A stretch of DNA of 35,218 bases from CAIUPE01 sp046092445 (GTDB lineage Bacteria; Pseudomonadota; Alphaproteobacteria; Rhizobiales; Beijerinckiaceae): positions 1 to 35,218 of the forward strand of contig JBJTDR010000085.1 of the NCBI GenBank assembly GCA_046092445.1. Reading direction: 5' to 3'. Position numbers and translations under genes: made by a program. Positions 8,344 through 16,347 of the stretch are shown here, in pieces. Each line of letters starts with the position of its first letter. Position 1 is the first letter of the stretch. The notes under the pieces were generated by a model that saw only the letters and a list, made by a program, of their open reading frames with translations, was not told the origin of the DNA and did no database searches.

Positions 8344-9176
8344 CAAAGCGCTATCGAAACAGGCGGATTATCAACGCCATATGGATGATTCTTAGCGTTT
8401 TTTCGACGCTAATTGGGCTCGGTGTCCTTGCTTTGATCCTTGGAGGTTTGTTCTGGAAAGGAGTTAGTGGCTTCCATTTAGGGTTGTTCACTGAGATGAC
8501 ACCTCCTCCCGGTTCAGAGGGTGGATTGCTCAACCCGATTGCCGGTAGCCTTCTAATGACCTTCATCGGTGTCGTGCTCGGTTCTCCTGTTGGTATTATG
8601 GCGGGTACCTTCCTTGCCGAATACGGGGAGCGATCCGTTTTAGCGTCTGTCGTCCGGTTCATTAATGACGTGTTATTGTCAGCACCCTCAATCATAATCG
8701 GTTTGTTCGTTTATCAGGTGATGGTCGCTCCACTCGGCCAATTTTCCGGGTTTGCAGGTGGAGTCGCGTTGGCATTGATTGTAATTCCGGTCGTGGTCCG
8801 GACGACTGAGGATATGCTTCGTTTGGTACCTGTTCCTCTACGGGAGGCCGCTTCCGCACTCGGGACACCGCGCTCGTTTGTGATCCGGAAGGTTGTATAT
8901 CGCGCAGCACGGACAGGTATCATCACAGGCTTGTTGCTTGCCTTTGCAAGGATCAGCGGGGAAACGGCGCCTTTGCTCTTTACCGCTTTGAACAACCAGT
9001 TCTGGAGTATTGACCTGACTCAGCCAATGGCTAGCTTGCCGGCAGTTATATTCCAATTTGCCCTCAGTCCTTACAAAGACTGGCAGGAGCTGGCTTGGTC
9101 GGGCGCATTACTTATTACACTTACAGTACTGACGCTAAGTGTAATCTCGCGCGCACTCGCTGCGTCAAGGACATAA
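8340..9176 (+). CDS. pstA: Phosphate ABC transporter permease PstA
   Basis: Second membrane subunit of the Pst importer, 278 residues, about six helices. Recognisable segments are GSLLMTFIGVVLGSPVGIMAGTFLAEY, DVLLSAPSIIIGLFVY, and the EAA loop REAASALGTPRSFVI followed by ARISGETAPLLFTAL. The ATG at 8340 overlaps the pstC stop by four bases. pstB starts three bases after its stop, in the standard pstSCAB order. Confidence 0.95.
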   Translation: MTKRYRNRRIINAIWMILSVFSTLIGLGVLALILGGLFWKGVSGFHLGLFTEMTPPPGSEGGLLNPIAGSLLMTFIGVVLGSPVGIMAGTFLAEYGERSVLASVVRFINDVLLSAPSIIIGLFVYQVMVAPLGQFSGFAGGVALALIVIPVVVRTTEDMLRLVPVPLREAASALGTPRSFVIRKVVYRAARTGIITGLLLAFARISGETAPLLFTALNNQFWSIDLTQPMASLPAVIFQFALSPYKDWQELAWSGALLITLTVLTLSVISRALAASRT

Positions 9177-9179
9177 GTC

Positions 9180-9953
9180 ATGACAGAACAGAAACACATA
9201 AACGAAAAAATTTCAATCAGAAATCTTGATTTCTATTATGGCACCAGTCGCGCGTTGGCGCAAATTTCCTTACCGCTATACGAAAATAGGGTGACTGCAT
9301 TTATTGGCCCTTCGGGCTGCGGAAAGTCAACTTTACTTCGTGTACTCAATCGCATGTATGATCTTTATCCGAACCAGCGTGCCGAAGGTGAGGTTTTTTT
9401 TGAGGGAGAAAATATCTTGAGTGGTAGTGTTGATCTGAACCTTCTTCGATCTCGGATTGGGATGGTATTTCAGAAGCCAACACCATTTCCTATGACAATC
9501 TACGAAAATATATCGTTTGGTATCAAACTTTATGAAAATTTATCTAGAAGCGAGATGGATGGACGGGTCGAAGACTCGCTTAGGCGAGCTGCGATATGGA
9601 ATGAAGTGAAGGATAAGCTCGGCCAAAGTGGTCTGAGCTTATCAGGTGGGCAGCAGCAAAGGTTGTGTATCGCCAGAACCGTCGCCATACGGCCTGACGT
9701 TATTCTTTTTGACGAGCCATGCTCTGCCCTTGACCCAATTTCGACTGCCAAGATCGAAGAACTTATTGATGAGCTCAAAACTGAATACACAATCGCAATC
9801 GTTACCCACAACATGCAGCAAGCTGCACGCGTATCGGAAAAGACAGCGTTCATGTATCTTGGGCAACTCATTGAATTTGATGACACATCAAAAATGTTCA
9901 CTGCGCCGAGCGATAAGCGAACTCAAGATTACATTACGGGGCGCTTCGGCTGA
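9180..9953 (+). CDS. pstB: Phosphate ABC transporter ATP-binding protein PstB
   Basis: Cytoplasmic ATPase of the Pst importer, 257 residues. Walker A is GPSGCGKST at residues 43-51, the Q-loop is around Gln98 (MVFQKPTPFPM, typical of PstB), the ABC signature LSGGQQQ is at 154-160, Walker B ILFDEP at 175-180, and the switch histidine is near 210 (IVTHNMQQA). The segment RMYDLYPNQRAEGEV is also typical. The gene starts three bases after pstA and is followed by phoU after about 30 bases. Confidence 0.97.
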   Translation: MTEQKHINEKISIRNLDFYYGTSRALAQISLPLYENRVTAFIGPSGCGKSTLLRVLNRMYDLYPNQRAEGEVFFEGENILSGSVDLNLLRSRIGMVFQKPTPFPMTIYENISFGIKLYENLSRSEMDGRVEDSLRRAAIWNEVKDKLGQSGLSLSGGQQQRLCIARTVAIRPDVILFDEPCSALDPISTAKIEELIDELKTEYTIAIVTHNMQQAARVSEKTAFMYLGQLIEFDDTSKMFTAPSDKRTQDYITGRFG

Positions 9954-9984
9954 AGCCGTCACCAACCGGTTCCGGGGGAGATTG

Positions 9985-10689
9985 ATGTCAGACCATACAG
10001 TTAAATCCTACGATGAAGATCTAATAGAAATAGGGCGAAAAATTGCTGAAATGGGCGGAATTGCCGAGACGATGCTGTCAAATTCAATCAGTGCGCTCGT
10101 TAAGGGTGATACTGTTCTCGCACAAAGGGTGATTGCAACTGATCCTCGATTAGACACGTTGGAACGCGAGGTCGAAGAAAAAGCCACACTGACAATTGCC
10201 AAGCGCCAGCCGATGGCTATCGATTTGCGAGCCATTGTTTCAGCAATTCGAATTGCAAGCGATCTCGAGCGGATTGGCGATCTGGCAAAGAACGTTGGCA
10301 AGCGAGTTGTTGCTATCGATGGGCAATTTGCGCCGCAGAAAATTGTCGGTGGTGTTGAGCATATCAGCGACCTTGCCTTAGATCGAATGAAGCGCGTTCT
10401 AGATGCTTACGCTCAACGTGACGATGCCGCTGCGATGGACGTCTGGCGGCGCGATGAAGAAATCGACAAACTTTACAATTCGCTGTTCCGCGAATTATTG
10501 ACCTACATGATGGAGGATCCTCGGAACATAGGATTTTGCGCCCATCTTTTGTTCTGCGCAAAAAATATTGAGAGAATTGGTGACCATGCGACCAATATCG
10601 CCGAAACAATCCATTATTTGATAACGGGCGAGGCCATATCTGGTGATCGGCCACGCGCCTCAGATGCAATTATTCCTCTCGAGACGTGA
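9985..10689 (+). CDS. phoU: Phosphate signalling protein PhoU
   Basis: PhoU links the Pst transporter to PhoR, switching the kinase off when phosphate is ample, and limits Pst uptake. The 234-residue protein shows two copies of the PhoU three-helix repeat: the first with AEMGGIAETMLSNSISALVKGD and RIASDLERIGDLAKNVGKR, the second with LLFCAKNIERIGDHATNIAE. The E/DxxRxGDxxxN-type metal-binding motif appears in both halves. The ATG at 9985 is chosen because GGGGGAG lies just before it; the open frame extends upstream into pstB without coding signs. phoB follows after 31 bases. Confidence 0.95.
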   Translation: MSDHTVKSYDEDLIEIGRKIAEMGGIAETMLSNSISALVKGDTVLAQRVIATDPRLDTLEREVEEKATLTIAKRQPMAIDLRAIVSAIRIASDLERIGDLAKNVGKRVVAIDGQFAPQKIVGGVEHISDLALDRMKRVLDAYAQRDDAAAMDVWRRDEEIDKLYNSLFRELLTYMMEDPRNIGFCAHLLFCAKNIERIGDHATNIAETIHYLITGEAISGDRPRASDAIIPLET

Positions 10690-10720
10690 CTAGTACGAGA
10701 GTAAAGCTGGATCAAATGAG

Positions 10721-11419
10721 ATGAGTCGGCACCCGCGAATCCTTATAGTTGAAGATGAAGAGCCTATAACGATGATGCTGCGCTACAACCTCGAGGCCGA
10801 GGGCTACTTTGTAGACAGCTCGTCGCGAGGCGATGAGGCTGAAATTATGCTTCGCGAGCAAATTCCGGATTTGGTACTACTCGACTGGATGCTGCCCGGT
10901 TTATCCGGAATTGAGCTTTGCCGTCGGATTCGCCAGCGAGCGGAGACGCAGCTTCTTCCCGTCATTCTATTGACGGCAAGGGGTGAAGAAAGTGAACGGG
11001 TCCGTGGGTTGGGCACGGGCGCGGATGACTACATTGTCAAACCATTTTCGGTGCCCGAGTTGTTGGCTCGAGTCCGTGCTTTGCTGCGCCGCGTTGCACC
11101 TAGACGGATCGCCAACGTTTTAGAAGCGGGGGACCTCGTATTGGATCGCAATACTCATCGTGTAAGGCGAGGTGTAAGAGATATCCATCTTGGACCCACG
11201 GAATTCAAGATGCTGGAGTTTTTAATGGAACGCCCCGGTAGGGTGTTCTCGAGAAGCCAGATGCTTGATGGAATCTGGGGAATCGACACTGAGATTGATG
11301 AGCGAACGGTAGATGTTCACGTTGGGCGACTGCGCAAGTCAATCAACAAGCCTCGCGAGTTGGATCCAATCCGAACGGTACGTGGCGGAGGTTATTCATT
11401 CGATGAAAACTATAGTTAA
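10721..11419 (+). CDS. phoB: Phosphate-regulon response regulator PhoB
   Basis: OmpR/PhoB-type transcription factor of 232 residues. The receiver domain (1-120) has acidic residues Glu11 and Asp12, phosphorylation site Asp55 (LLDWMLPG), Thr85 and Lys107 (YIVKPFS). The winged-helix DNA-binding domain (about 130-230) ends in the family motif IRTVRGGGYSF. It is the partner of the PhoR encoded at the head of the cluster and the predicted binder of the PHO boxes before phoR, pstS and olsB. phoB follows phoU at the end of the operon, as in other alphaproteobacteria, and faces gcrA, which ends 20 bases away on the other strand. Confidence 0.95.
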   Translation: MSRHPRILIVEDEEPITMMLRYNLEAEGYFVDSSSRGDEAEIMLREQIPDLVLLDWMLPGLSGIELCRRIRQRAETQLLPVILLTARGEESERVRGLGTGADDYIVKPFSVPELLARVRALLRRVAPRRIANVLEAGDLVLDRNTHRVRRGVRDIHLGPTEFKMLEFLMERPGRVFSRSQMLDGIWGIDTEIDERTVDVHVGRLRKSINKPRELDPIRTVRGGGYSFDENYS

Positions 11420-11439
11420 TGCTGATTTTTAAGGCTGGT

Positions 11440-11997
11440 TTAAGGTCGCCCTTTTCGGCGATCATTCGAAGGTTGATAGGCAAGTTTGCTATGAAATTCG
11501 CAATAGGGCGTCCCGGCTGGAGACGATGCGCCACAAAACCTGAAATCAACCGAACTCGGATCACCGAACGGCCACCTACAAGTACTCTCGCGAAGCTCCA
11601 TAAGTGTGATACGTTCAGATATGGGAACGACGACGTCCTCGATGGATGCCGGTTGGTATTCGATCAGAGAACTTATCATTGGTAATGATGCGCTGATCGC
11701 AAGGCTGCCGCGCATTGTCGGCAAACCGATACCGGCAGTCACACGACCTGATGCTTGGCGCATTCTGGTCATCGTCGAGTGTCCCATCGGATGACTCGGT
11801 GCACGAGTGGTTTTCCTTTGCCTTGATGTTGGCGCTGAAGGTGACTTCGTTCGTCCGGATAGTCCTAAACGATGAACCTTTCCAATGACAGCATTGCGAG
11901 TGATGCCGTGCCCAAGTTCTCCTGCAATCTGGCTCGCACTTAGGCCCTGGTTCCAGAGCTTCTTTAAAGTTTCAACGCGCTCATCGTTCCAAGACAT
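11440..11997 (-). CDS. gcrA: GcrA cell-cycle regulator
   Basis: GcrA is an alphaproteobacterial factor that binds sigma-70 RNA polymerase and activates promoters carrying CcrM-methylated GANTC sites. The N-terminal helix-turn-helix (residues 1-48; MSWNDERVETLKKLWNQGLS, then GITRNAVIGKVHRLGL) is nearly canonical. A low-complexity Ser/Thr/Arg-rich linker follows. The C-terminal sigma-interacting domain has TCRWPFGDP and a Cys/His set, Cys140, Cys155, Cys166 and His169, as in other GcrA proteins. Its 185 residues are in the usual range. A CtrA-like half-site lies upstream, consistent with the known CtrA control of gcrA in Caulobacter. Confidence 0.95.
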   Translation of the reverse strand: MSWNDERVETLKKLWNQGLSASQIAGELGHGITRNAVIGKVHRLGLSGRTKSPSAPTSRQRKTTRAPSHPMGHSTMTRMRQASGRVTAGIGLPTMRGSLAISASLPMISSLIEYQPASIEDVVVPISERITLMELRESTCRWPFGDPSSVDFRFCGASSPAGTPYCEFHSKLAYQPSNDRRKGRP

Positions 11998-12061
11998 TTA
12001 ATTCCTCTGTCATTCGACGCCATTCAGCAGATGCCTTGCTATGGCACATTATGCACAATGA

Positions 12062-12069
12062 TTAACCAT
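12062..12069 (+). promoter_or_regulatory. CtrA-like half-site upstream of gcrA
   Basis: TTAACCAT, matching the CtrA half-site form known in Caulobacter, lies 65 bases upstream of the gcrA start codon. A single 8-base match can occur by chance; the location gives it meaning. Confidence 0.35.
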
Positions 12070-12093
12070 TGGCAGTTTCAGAAATCGCAAAGA

Positions 12094-12213
12094 TTACCAC
12101 ATGTCGTAGTTTAACGGTCCTGAGACTACAATATCACGTATCTTGGCCGCAAGCTTTACGAGCTCGATCACTGTCTTTTCGGCGGCGATCGTAGTGGATA
12201 TCTTGTCAATCAT
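12094..12213 (-). CDS. Possible small protein of 39 residues upstream of gcrA
   Basis: A short frame from ATG at 12213 to TAA at 12094 reads MIDKISTTIAAEKTVIEL and ends VVSGPLNYDMW. I do not recognise a family. It looks coding: first codon positions are rich in purines, third positions are about 60% G or C, and the product is a plausible charged amphipathic helix (AAEKTVIELVKLAAKIRDI) with a polar tail. The other strand of the same stretch gives poor translations. The ribosome site is weak (TGAGG about 12 bases before ATG). It would precede gcrA on the same strand by 96 bases and diverge from argD. It could also be a remnant or a chance frame. Confidence 0.35.
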   Translation of the reverse strand: MIDKISTTIAAEKTVIELVKLAAKIRDIVVSGPLNYDMW

Positions 12214-12240
12214 TCGACGAGATGCCTCAACGCATTGTGA

Positions 12241-12268
12241 TTGACATGGGCTGTTCGAATTATAGAAT
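12241..12268 (+). promoter_or_regulatory. Sigma-70-type promoter for the argD cluster
   Basis: A perfect TTGACA (12241-12246) and TAGAAT (12263-12268, five of six to consensus) are separated by 16 bases. Transcription would start near 12275, giving a leader of about 80 bases before argD. Confidence 0.6.
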
Positions 12269-12281
12269 GTCTTTGGTTGGA

Positions 12282-12314
12282 GCCGTCCGAAAAGGGGGCG
12301 GCCCTTTTGTTTTT
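12282..12314 (+). terminator. Terminator-like hairpin with a competing stem in the argD leader
   Basis: AAAAGGG (12290-12296) pairs with CCCTTTT (12302-12308) around GGCGG, followed by G and TTTTT: an intrinsic-terminator form. GCCGTCC (12282-12288) can instead pair with GGGCGGC (12296-12302), a stem that would break the terminator. It sits only some 15 bases after the predicted transcription start and 42 bases before argD. It may be an attenuator, or simply a terminator that blocks read-through. Confidence 0.5.
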
Positions 12315-12356
12315 AGAGCCCTTGATGGGGGGTGCGTTTATTTCACGCAAAATCAA

Positions 12357-13574
12357 ATGGTTTCAGGTAACTCAGCGCTTCTACCGACATTCACACGTGT
12401 TGACTTGGCTTTTGAGCGCGGTAAAGGTCCTTGGCTATATACTGCGGAGGGTAGCTCTTATCTCGACTTTATGTCGGGGATAGCAGTCAATGTTGTCGGG
12501 CATGCACAACCACACCTTGTTGCAGCGCTCAAAGCGCAGGCTGAAAAGCTCTGGCATACTTCAAATCTTGTCCGAATTCCGGAAGGTGAGCGATTGGCCC
12601 GTCGCTTGGCACATGCAAGCTTTGCAGATACGGTATTTTTTACAAATTCGGGTGCTGAAGCGCTCGAATGTGCAATCAAAATGGCTCGAAAATATCATGC
12701 TGCTGACGGACAACCTGAGCGCTATCGCCTCATAACCTTTGAAGGTGCATTTCACGGACGGACCTTGGCTACAATAGCAGCTGGGGGCCAAAAAAAGTAC
12801 CTTGAAGGCTTCGGACCAAAAGTGGAGGGCTTTGATCAGGTCCCATTTGCGGATCATGCTGCCCTTCAGGCGGCAATTGGACCGGAAACCGCAGGAATAC
12901 TTATTGAGCCGATACAAGGTGAGGGTGGCGTTCGCGTCGTACCATCCCAGTGCCTTCGGGGTTTGCGTGACCTTTGTGATCAGCATGGACTTCTTCTCAT
13001 TTTTGATGAAGTCCAGACGGGCATTGGCAGGACTGGTAAACTTTTTTCCTATGAAAGAAGCGGAATTGTGCCGGACATCATGGCCGTTGCCAAAGGGATC
13101 GGCGGGGGCTTTCCTATGGGTGCTTGCTTCGCAACATCAGAGGCCGGGAAAGGAATGATTGCAGGGTCACATGGCTCGACGTTCGGAGGAAATCCTCTCG
13201 CAATGGCCGTTGGCAATGCGGTACTCGATCTCGTTCTCACGGAGGGCTTTCTCGAAAATGTTGAATTTCTCGCACAGAAATCTCATCAACGACTTGCCGA
13301 GATTAGAGATATGTATCCTAGAGTTATCAACGAAGTCCGTGGTGAGGGTCTGCTTCTCGGTCTGAAAATGAATATCGATAATTATGAATTTGTAGCGGCG
13401 CTCTTACGACAAAATATGTTAGCTGCTAGTGCGGGTGATAATGTGGTCAGACTTCTGCCACCATTAAATATTGATATGGAGATTTTGTCGGAGGGTTTAA
13501 ACCGCGTTGAACGTGCCTGTGCGGACATCGACACTCGTATCAAGGCGCACCTGATCGGGGGGAGTAAAGCTTGA
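12357..13574 (+). CDS. argD: Acetylornithine aminotransferase
   Basis: PLP enzyme of arginine biosynthesis that interconverts N-acetylglutamate semialdehyde and N-acetylornithine; it may also serve lysine synthesis. From the ATG at 12357 the protein is 405 residues, the family norm. Seen are the phosphate-binding SGAEA segment (98-102), FHGRTLATI, Asp217 in FDEVQTGIGRTG, and the PLP lysine Lys246 in AVAKGIGGGFPMGA. The frame stays open to 12222, but that extension is unlike the family and would run through the leader hairpin, so it is rejected. The stop overlaps the argF start. Confidence 0.95.
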   Translation: MVSGNSALLPTFTRVDLAFERGKGPWLYTAEGSSYLDFMSGIAVNVVGHAQPHLVAALKAQAEKLWHTSNLVRIPEGERLARRLAHASFADTVFFTNSGAEALECAIKMARKYHAADGQPERYRLITFEGAFHGRTLATIAAGGQKKYLEGFGPKVEGFDQVPFADHAALQAAIGPETAGILIEPIQGEGGVRVVPSQCLRGLRDLCDQHGLLLIFDEVQTGIGRTGKLFSYERSGIVPDIMAVAKGIGGGFPMGACFATSEAGKGMIAGSHGSTFGGNPLAMAVGNAVLDLVLTEGFLENVEFLAQKSHQRLAEIRDMYPRVINEVRGEGLLLGLKMNIDNYEFVAALLRQNMLAASAGDNVVRLLPPLNIDMEILSEGLNRVERACADIDTRIKAHLIGGSKA

Positions 13575-14497
13575 TAATACCAAGGCATTTCATTGAATTG
13601 AGCGATCTTGGCAGTGACACACTCGCGATGATCCTCTTGGAAGCAAATTCGATCAAGGAAAAGCGACGCTTTGGTTTAGGAAATTTGCCGAGGCCTCTAG
13701 AGGGACGTTTCCTTGCGATGATTTTTGATCAGCCTTCAACGCGGACGAGGGTATCCTTCGATGTCGGAATGAGAGAGCTCGGCGGGGAAACATTGATGTT
13801 GTCGGGTGCTGAAATGCAACTCGGTCGAGGCGAGACTATTGCTGATACTGCTCGCGTGCTTTCACGTTATGTTGATGCAATCATGATCCGAACACTCAAT
13901 CATGAATCAGTTCGGGAATTGGCCAGTTTTGCTACAGTTCCCGTTATAAATGGGCTTACAAAAGCGTCGCACCCATGTCAGGTGATGGCTGATATAATGA
14001 CATTCGAGGAACGCCGAGGGTCAATAAAAGGTCATAAGATTGCTTGGACGGGCGACGCAAACAATGTTCTTGCATCATGGATTCAAGCGTCCGCTAAATT
14101 TGGCTTTGCGCTGTCAATTGCCACTCCTCGGGAGCTAGCCCCGTCGTCGAATATGGTCGATATTGCGCGTTCGCAAGGTGCTTTGATTTCACTGACGGAA
14201 GACCCCTTTGCAGCGGCACGTGATGCCTCGTGTATCATTACTGACTGTTGGGTTTCGATGGGGGATGACAATGAGGGACGACGACATAATTTATTGTCCC
14301 CGTTCAGAGTAAGCCGGGAGCTTATGCAAACCGCTCGGCCCGATGCATTATTCATGCATTGCCTTCCAGCGCATCGTGGAGAAGAGGTTACCGATGAGGT
14401 GTTGGATGGACCTCAGTCGGTTGTTTTTGATGAAGCCGAAAATCGGCTACATGCCCAAAAGGGTATTCTTGCATGGTGTTTTGGGTTAATAGGTTGA
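13571..14497 (+). CDS. argF: Ornithine carbamoyltransferase
   Basis: Makes citrulline from ornithine and carbamoyl phosphate in arginine synthesis. The 308-residue protein has the carbamoyl-phosphate motif STRTR (56-60), HPCQ (134-137), ornithine-loop segment DCWVSMG (225-231) and catalytic HCLP (263-266) in MHCLPAHRGEEV. The start is a TTG at 13571 that overlaps the argD TGA, preceded by GGGGGGAG at good spacing. The next in-frame ATG codons are inside conserved sequence. ArgD and ArgF act in nearby steps, so coupling makes sense. Confidence 0.96.
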   Translation: MIIPRHFIELSDLGSDTLAMILLEANSIKEKRRFGLGNLPRPLEGRFLAMIFDQPSTRTRVSFDVGMRELGGETLMLSGAEMQLGRGETIADTARVLSRYVDAIMIRTLNHESVRELASFATVPVINGLTKASHPCQVMADIMTFEERRGSIKGHKIAWTGDANNVLASWIQASAKFGFALSIATPRELAPSSNMVDIARSQGALISLTEDPFAAARDASCIITDCWVSMGDDNEGRRHNLLSPFRVSRELMQTARPDALFMHCLPAHRGEEVTDEVLDGPQSVVFDEAENRLHAQKGILAWCFGLIG

Positions 14498-15468
14498 GTC
14501 CCACCTTTCAGTACCCCGTAAATCTTGACCATATTACGCCTTTCGCTGTCGAGACCCTCGATGTCCGTGGCAAGACGGTTCGTCTTGGTGACACGGTGAA
14601 CTCGATTTTAGGGCGGCATAATTACCCTGAACCTGTTTCAGCGCTTCTTGGGGAGGCTGTTGTCTTAACCGTCCTTCTTGGGGCATCTCTAAAATTTGAA
14701 GGCAGGTTTCAACTTCAGGCACGCTCCGATGGCCCCGTGGATTTGCTTGTCGTCGATTTTGACTCGCCGGACCGCGTTCGGGGCTATGCTCGGTTTGATG
14801 CTGAGCGTCTGGCATTTGCGAATTCTATCAACGCCCCGTTATTAGGCCACGGGTTGCTTGGGTTAACGGTCGACCAGGGGAGAGACATGTCCCAGTATCA
14901 GGGTATTGTCGCACTGGACGGACAAGGGCTTGAGGCAGCTGCGCAGCAGTACTTTGTGCAATCAGAACAAATTCCAACACGGGTGCGCCTCGCGGTTGGC
15001 TCTTTGACCCGTCCGGACTTTGTCGGTTGTACACGTTCTTGCTGGCGGGCGGGTGGTATAATTGTTCAATTTTTACCTACCGCCAATGATAGGCAGACGA
15101 TTCGTGATCTTGATCCGGGGGATGCTCCGCAAGGGGCTGTGTTAGCTGAAGTAGATGAAGACGATGCATGGCGCGAAGCACAAGTACTCGTGTCAACTGT
15201 GGCAGATGACGAGCTTCTCGATCCCGAAATTTCAGATATTGATTTACTCTACCGACTATTTCATGAGCGCGGAGTCCGAGTTTTTGAACCTCAATCTATC
15301 ATTGAGAAGTGCCGATGTTCGCAAGAACGGATTACCGGAATGTTAAACAGCTTTTCAATTCAAGAGCGTTCATCCATGGTGGGTGACGATGGTGTGATCG
15401 GTGTCACGTGTGAGTTTTGCTCGACGCACTATAAAGTTAACCCGTTAGATGTAAATTTGCCCTCGTGA
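14494..15468 (+). CDS. hslO: Redox-regulated chaperone Hsp33
   Basis: Hsp33 is a cytoplasmic holdase switched on by oxidation, when its zinc-bound cysteines form disulfides. The C-terminal switch is present as CRC, 30 residues, then CEFC (CXC-X30-CXXC). The N-terminal domain starts near ITPFAVETLDVRGKTVRLG and contains GYARFD and FVGCTRSCWRAGG, which carries two extra cysteines. Two starts compete: TTG at 14494, overlapping the argF TGA in the same TTGA manner as argD/argF, and ATG at 14473, overlapping argF by 25 bases. TTG gives the short leader usual in rhizobial homologues. The stop overlaps the next gene as GTGA. Confidence 0.93.
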   Translation: MSPTFQYPVNLDHITPFAVETLDVRGKTVRLGDTVNSILGRHNYPEPVSALLGEAVVLTVLLGASLKFEGRFQLQARSDGPVDLLVVDFDSPDRVRGYARFDAERLAFANSINAPLLGHGLLGLTVDQGRDMSQYQGIVALDGQGLEAAAQQYFVQSEQIPTRVRLAVGSLTRPDFVGCTRSCWRAGGIIVQFLPTANDRQTIRDLDPGDAPQGAVLAEVDEDDAWREAQVLVSTVADDELLDPEISDIDLLYRLFHERGVRVFEPQSIIEKCRCSQERITGMLNSFSIQERSSMVGDDGVIGVTCEFCSTHYKVNPLDVNLPS

Positions 15469-16325
15469 CTGATTTTGATCCACGATTGACCCCTTTTAGA
15501 GCCGATCTCGCGGCTGACTACTTAACGGGAAAGGTTGATGCCGCCCGCTTTGTCGCGGGACAAAGGTGTGCTGTTATTCATGGTGCTGCCGATATCCGCA
15601 GATTGCCGGTTCCTGATGCACCGCTTGATACTGAAGCGTTATTTGGAGAAATTTTTACCGTTTACGAAATGTCTGAGGAAGGCTGGAGTTGGGGCCAACT
15701 CGCATGTGATGGTTACGTTGGATATATGCCAAGTAGCGCCCTGATATCAGAGACATTTGAACCAACACATCGTGTCGCTGTGCTTCGAACATTTCTCTAC
15801 GGTGGACCAAGCATAAAGCTTCCGCCGATTGCGCCACTTTCTCTTGGTAGCCGGATAAATGTTAAAGCTGTAAAAAATGGATTTGCAGTGACTGACTCCG
15901 GCCACTTTGTTTTCGCGGACCATCTGGTTCAAGTTGGTGTTTTCGAGAATGATTTCGTTACTGTCGCGGAGCGTTTTCTTGGATTGCCTTATTATTGGGG
16001 CGGAAAAACAAGTCTAGGTATTGATTGTTCTGGGTTAGTTCAGGTTTGTCTGGATGCCATTGGGGTTAATTCGCTGCGTGATACCGACATGCAGGCAAAA
16101 TCAATCGGATTTCCTGTCCCGATCGACGAAGTGACGGGAAATCTGATGCGTGGAGATTTAATCTTCTGGAATGGGCACGTCGCGATCATGCAAAATTCAA
16201 ACACACTACTGCATGCTAGCGGGCATCATATGCTAGTCGTTAGTGAATCATTGATGGCCGCTCGTGATCGTATTTCAGCGAAAGGTGGAGGATCAATTAC
16301 ATCTATTCGGCGGCTGATCCGTTAA
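15465..16325 (+). CDS. NlpC/P60-family cell-wall hydrolase
   Basis: A 286-residue protein with an N-terminal SH3-like region (about 30-155; GEIFTVYEMSEEGWSWGQL, GYVGYMPSSAL) and a C-terminal NlpC/P60 cysteine peptidase domain. The likely triad is Cys188 in IDCSGLVQ, His238 in WNGHVAIM and His250 in LLHASG. Family enzymes cut gamma-D-glutamyl-diaminopimelate or related bonds in peptidoglycan peptides. There is no signal peptide, so it may act on wall fragments in the cytoplasm; the exact substrate is unknown. It starts at GTG 15465, overlapping hslO, and closes the argD-argF-hslO cluster. Confidence 0.9.
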   Translation: MTDFDPRLTPFRADLAADYLTGKVDAARFVAGQRCAVIHGAADIRRLPVPDAPLDTEALFGEIFTVYEMSEEGWSWGQLACDGYVGYMPSSALISETFEPTHRVAVLRTFLYGGPSIKLPPIAPLSLGSRINVKAVKNGFAVTDSGHFVFADHLVQVGVFENDFVTVAERFLGLPYYWGGKTSLGIDCSGLVQVCLDAIGVNSLRDTDMQAKSIGFPVPIDEVTGNLMRGDLIFWNGHVAIMQNSNTLLHASGHHMLVVSESLMAARDRISAKGGGSITSIRRLIR

Positions 16326-16347
16326 ATTCCGAATTTAAACTGCATCG

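Noticed and set aside
12106..12117. GTAGTTTAACGG, resembling a tRNA D-arm
   Set aside because: No acceptor stem, anticodon arm or T-arm can be drawn around it, and the stretch is better explained by the small minus-strand frame.
12222..12356. N-terminal extension of argD in the same frame
   Set aside because: It does not resemble ArgD, and it would run through the promoter and terminator-like hairpin; the ATG at 12357 gives the normal length.
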